Part shown: in pieces, positions 36,574-38,874 of the stretch | Position numbering within the stretch: position 1 is the first letter of the stretch | How the letters are laid out: each line of letters begins with the position of its first letter | NCBI GenBank assembly: GCA_964413755.1 | Contig: CAYPTW010000012.1 | Span: 1-38,874, forward strand | Source of the DNA: XN24 sp964413755 | GTDB lineage: Bacteria > Pseudomonadota > Gammaproteobacteria > Steroidobacterales > XN24 | Length of the DNA stretch: 38,874 bases | Direction: 5' to 3' | Position numbers and translations under genes: made by a program | Notes under the pieces: model-generated | What the model was told of the DNA's origin: nothing | Databases searched by the model: none | The model's input: only the letters and a program-made list of their open reading frames with translations

Positions 36574-37740
36574 ATGCTGTCTGACAAGATGACGCGGGAT
36601 CCAGCGGAAAGCACGCCCAGCCGCATCGCGGCAGCCAGGCGGGTCGTGATCAAGATCGGCTCGGCGCTGCTCGTGGACCGCGCCAGCAACCGTCTCGACG
36701 CCCCCTGGTTCGAGAGTCTCGTAGCAGACATTGCCCGCCTGCGTGCGCGCGGCCAGGAAGTGCTGGTGGTGTCGTCCGGCGCCATCGCCCTGGGGCGGCG
36801 CCACCTCGGCCTGCGCCCCGGCACGCTGCGGCTGGAAGAAAGCCAGGCGGCGGCCGCGGCCGGCCAGGTGCAGCTGGCGCATGCATGGCAGGAAGCGCTG
36901 GGGCGCCAGCAGATCCCGGCGGCGCAGGTGCTGCTGACGCTGGGCGATACCGAGCAGCGCCGCCGCTACCTGAATGCCCGCGGCACCCTCGAGACCCTGC
37001 TCGCGCTGGGCGCAGTGCCGGTCATTAACGAGAACGACACCGTCGCCACGGAGGAAATCCGCTACGGGGACAACGATCGCCTGGCGGCGCGCGTGGCGCA
37101 GATGATCAGCGCGGACTGCCTGGTGCTGCTGTCCGACACCACCGGGCTCCACACCGCCGACCCGGCACACGACCCCACCGCGCGGCTGGTGCCCGAGGTG
37201 CACGCGGTGACGCCCGCCATCGAGGCCATGGCCGGCGCAGCGGCGACCGACGTCGGCTCCGGCGGGATGATCACCAAGATCATGGCGGGACGCATCGCGC
37301 TCGCCGCCGGCTGCCACATGGTGATCGCCTCGGGCCGCGTCAGGCATCCGCTGGCCGCCCTCGAGGCGGGCGCGGAGTGCACCTGGTTCGTGGCCTCGTC
37401 CAGCCCGGCGAAAGTGCGCAAGCAATGGATCGCGGGAGCGCTCCAGCCCAGCGGCGAACTGGTGGTCGATGCGGGCGCGGCCGCCGCGCTGGCGAGCGGC
37501 AAGAGCCTGCTGCCGGCCGGGGTGGTCGAGGTGACCGGTCGCTTCGAGCGCGGCGACCTGGTGCTGGTGCGGGATACCGACGGCCGGGTCCTGGCGCGCG
37601 GGCTGTCGGCCTACGATTCGAGCGAGGCGGCGCGCATCATCGGGCTGCGCAGCAGCATGATCGAGCAGGTGCTCGGCTACCGCGGGCGCGAGGAACTGGT
37701 ACACCGTAACGACCTGGCGATGGTGGAGACTCATGGTTGA
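36574..37740 (+). CDS. proB: Glutamate 5-kinase
   Basis: A 388-residue enzyme phosphorylating glutamate for proline synthesis. The amino acid kinase domain shows VVIKIGSALLV, VSSGAIALGRRHLGL, VINENDTVATEEIRYGDNDRLAARVA and VGSGGMITKIMAGRIA. The C-terminal PUA domain (about 290-375) is present, including LLPAGVVEVTGRFERGDLVLV. Two ATG starts are possible (36574 and 36589), neither with a clear ribosome-binding site; the 20-odd residues before VVIKIGS are longer than in E. coli, so the start is uncertain. It overlaps proA by 8 bp. Confidence 0.95.
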   Translation: MLSDKMTRDPAESTPSRIAAARRVVIKIGSALLVDRASNRLDAPWFESLVADIARLRARGQEVLVVSSGAIALGRRHLGLRPGTLRLEESQAAAAAGQVQLAHAWQEALGRQQIPAAQVLLTLGDTEQRRRYLNARGTLETLLALGAVPVINENDTVATEEIRYGDNDRLAARVAQMISADCLVLLSDTTGLHTADPAHDPTARLVPEVHAVTPAIEAMAGAAATDVGSGGMITKIMAGRIALAAGCHMVIASGRVRHPLAALEAGAECTWFVASSSPAKVRKQWIAGALQPSGELVVDAGAAAALASGKSLLPAGVVEVTGRFERGDLVLVRDTDGRVLARGLSAYDSSEAARIIGLRSSMIEQVLGYRGREELVHRNDLAMVETHG

Positions 37741-38874
37741 CCTGATGGGACAGGAAGGGCCGGACGCGGTGGCGCGCCTGATGGGCGATCTCGGCAAGCA
37801 GGCGCGTGCCGCGGCAGCGACTTTGGCGCAGGCCGCACCCGCCGCACGCGATGCGGCGCTGGAGGCGGCCGCAGCGTTGCTGCGTGAGCGCTGCGACACG
37901 ATCCTGCAGGCCAACGCCGAGGATGTCGCCGCCGGCGAAGAGCGGGAGCTGTCGGCAGCCATGCTCGATCGCCTGCGCCTCGACGCCTCCCGGGTCGAGG
38001 CGATGGCGGCGGGCATCGAGGCGATTCGCGCGTTGCCTGATCCGCTGGGTCGCACCCTGGCGGAGTGGTCGCGGCCGAACGGGCTGCTGATCCGGCGCGT
38101 CAGCGTGCCGCTCGGCGTGATCGGCATCATCTACGAGAGCCGGCCCAACGTGACGGCCGATGCGGGTGCCCTGTGCCTGAAGTCGGGTAACGCGGTGATC
38201 CTGCGCGGCGGCTCGGAGAGTTTCGCATCCAGCATGCAGATCCATGCCTGCCTGGCGGAGGCGCTGGCAACCGCCGGGCTGCCCACGGCAGCGGTGCAGA
38301 TGGTGCCGACGCGGGACCGCGCCGCGGTAGGCGCGTTGCTCGGGGGGCTGGACGGTTGTGTCGACGTGGTCGTGCCGCGTGGCGGGCGCAGCCTGATCGA
38401 GCGCGTGCAGCGCGACGCCCGCGTGCCGGTGATCGGGCACCTGGAGGGTATCTGCCACGTCTACGTGGACGGCGCCGCCGACCTCGAGATGGCGCGCCAG
38501 GTGGTGCTCAATTCGAAGATGCGCCGTACCGGGATCTGCGGTGCGGCCGAGACGCTGCTGGTCGACCGCGCCTGTGCCGACACGCACCTGCGGCCTTTGC
38601 TGCAGGCGCTGCTGGACGCGGGCTGCGAGGTGCGCGGCGATGCGGCCGCCTGCGCAGCCGATCCCCGTGTGCGTGAAGCTGAAGCGGCGGACTGGGGGCG
38701 CGAATTCCTCGACGCCATCATAGCTGTGCGGGTCGTGGCGGGCGTCGGCGAGGCCATCGCGCATATCGCGCGCTACGGCTCGGGGCACACCGAGTCCATC
38801 GTCACGGCGGACGAGGCGGCCGCGCAGCGCTTCCTCGACGAGGTCGACAGCGCCATCGTGCTGCACAACGCCTC
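37733..38874 (+). CDS. proA: Gamma-glutamyl phosphate reductase, truncated by the window end
   Basis: The frame is open from ATG 37733 to the last base (about 380 of the usual 415-420 residues), so the C-terminus lies outside. This aldehyde-dehydrogenase-fold enzyme reduces the ProB product to glutamate semialdehyde with NADPH. VPLGVIGIIYESRPNVTADAGALCLKSGNAVILRGG and HLEGICHVYVD are family motifs; the nucleophile is C269 in RRTGICGAAETLLVD. The overlap with proB suggests coupled translation of the two enzymes, which channel an unstable intermediate. Confidence 0.96.
   Translation, partial: MVDLMGQEGPDAVARLMGDLGKQARAAAATLAQAAPAARDAALEAAAALLRERCDTILQANAEDVAAGEERELSAAMLDRLRLDASRVEAMAAGIEAIRALPDPLGRTLAEWSRPNGLLIRRVSVPLGVIGIIYESRPNVTADAGALCLKSGNAVILRGGSESFASSMQIHACLAEALATAGLPTAAVQMVPTRDRAAVGALLGGLDGCVDVVVPRGGRSLIERVQRDARVPVIGHLEGICHVYVDGAADLEMARQVVLNSKMRRTGICGAAETLLVDRACADTHLRPLLQALLDAGCEVRGDAAACAADPRVREAEAADWGREFLDAIIAVRVVAGVGEAIAHIARYGSGHTESIVTADEAAAQRFLDEVDSAIVLHNA

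Overview
The window is a GC-rich, almost fully coding stretch of a gammaproteobacterial chromosome. The gene orders murJ-ribF-ileS-lspA-ispH and ilvC-G-M-A-leuA-ilvE-leuCDB, an S-box (SAM-I) riboswitch in front of metB, and a fimT-pilV-pilW-pilX-pilE minor pilin cluster together point to a Xanthomonadales/Chromatiales-like lineage; this taxonomic guess is inference. Two runs of exactly 100 N are each flanked by an exact 55-bp direct repeat, the signature of a short-read de Bruijn assembly (probably a metagenome-assembled genome) rather than of real duplication.

Layout. 1-217: the 3' end of an unidentified gene and its terminator. 297-10510 (+): envelope and housekeeping genes: lipid II flippase MurJ, FAD synthetase RibF, isoleucyl-tRNA synthetase IleS, signal peptidase II LspA, a secreted tricorn-like S41 protease, and IspH. 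10557-13180 (-): five type IV pilin-like genes, each overlapping the next by 4 bp, converging on ispH and lacking pilY1. 13495-14205: an Irr-like Fur-family regulator with its promoter, tRNA-Thr(CGT) with its own promoter, and a 32-codon lysine-rich gene. 14377-21934 (+): a peptide ABC transporter (lipoprotein OppA, permeases OppB and OppC, a fused OppD-OppF ATPase) followed without a break by a DUF3311-like protein, a sodium:solute symporter and an ICMT-type membrane methyltransferase.

21937-33848: a branched-chain amino acid supercluster. ilvD runs leftward; a promoter, a Leu/Ile/Val-rich leader peptide and an attenuator hairpin run rightward into nine tightly coupled genes, ilvC, ilvG, ilvM, ilvA, leuA, ilvE, leuC, leuD and leuB. 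Together these encode the route from threonine and pyruvate to isoleucine, valine and leucine. 33879-35320: SAM-I riboswitch and metB. 35338-36534: an SPFH (band 7) membrane protein and a ribbon-helix-helix protein. 36574-38874: proB and a proA cut by the window end.

No wholly new defence or mobile system is visible: I found no CRISPR, transposase, integrase or phage genes. The most informative signals are regulatory (the ilv attenuator and the S-box), contextual (a tricorn-like protease inside the lspA-ispH operon, a pilin operon without pilY1, a peptide ABC transporter joined to a sodium symporter), and technical (two spurious gaps, one of which falsely breaks ilvE).
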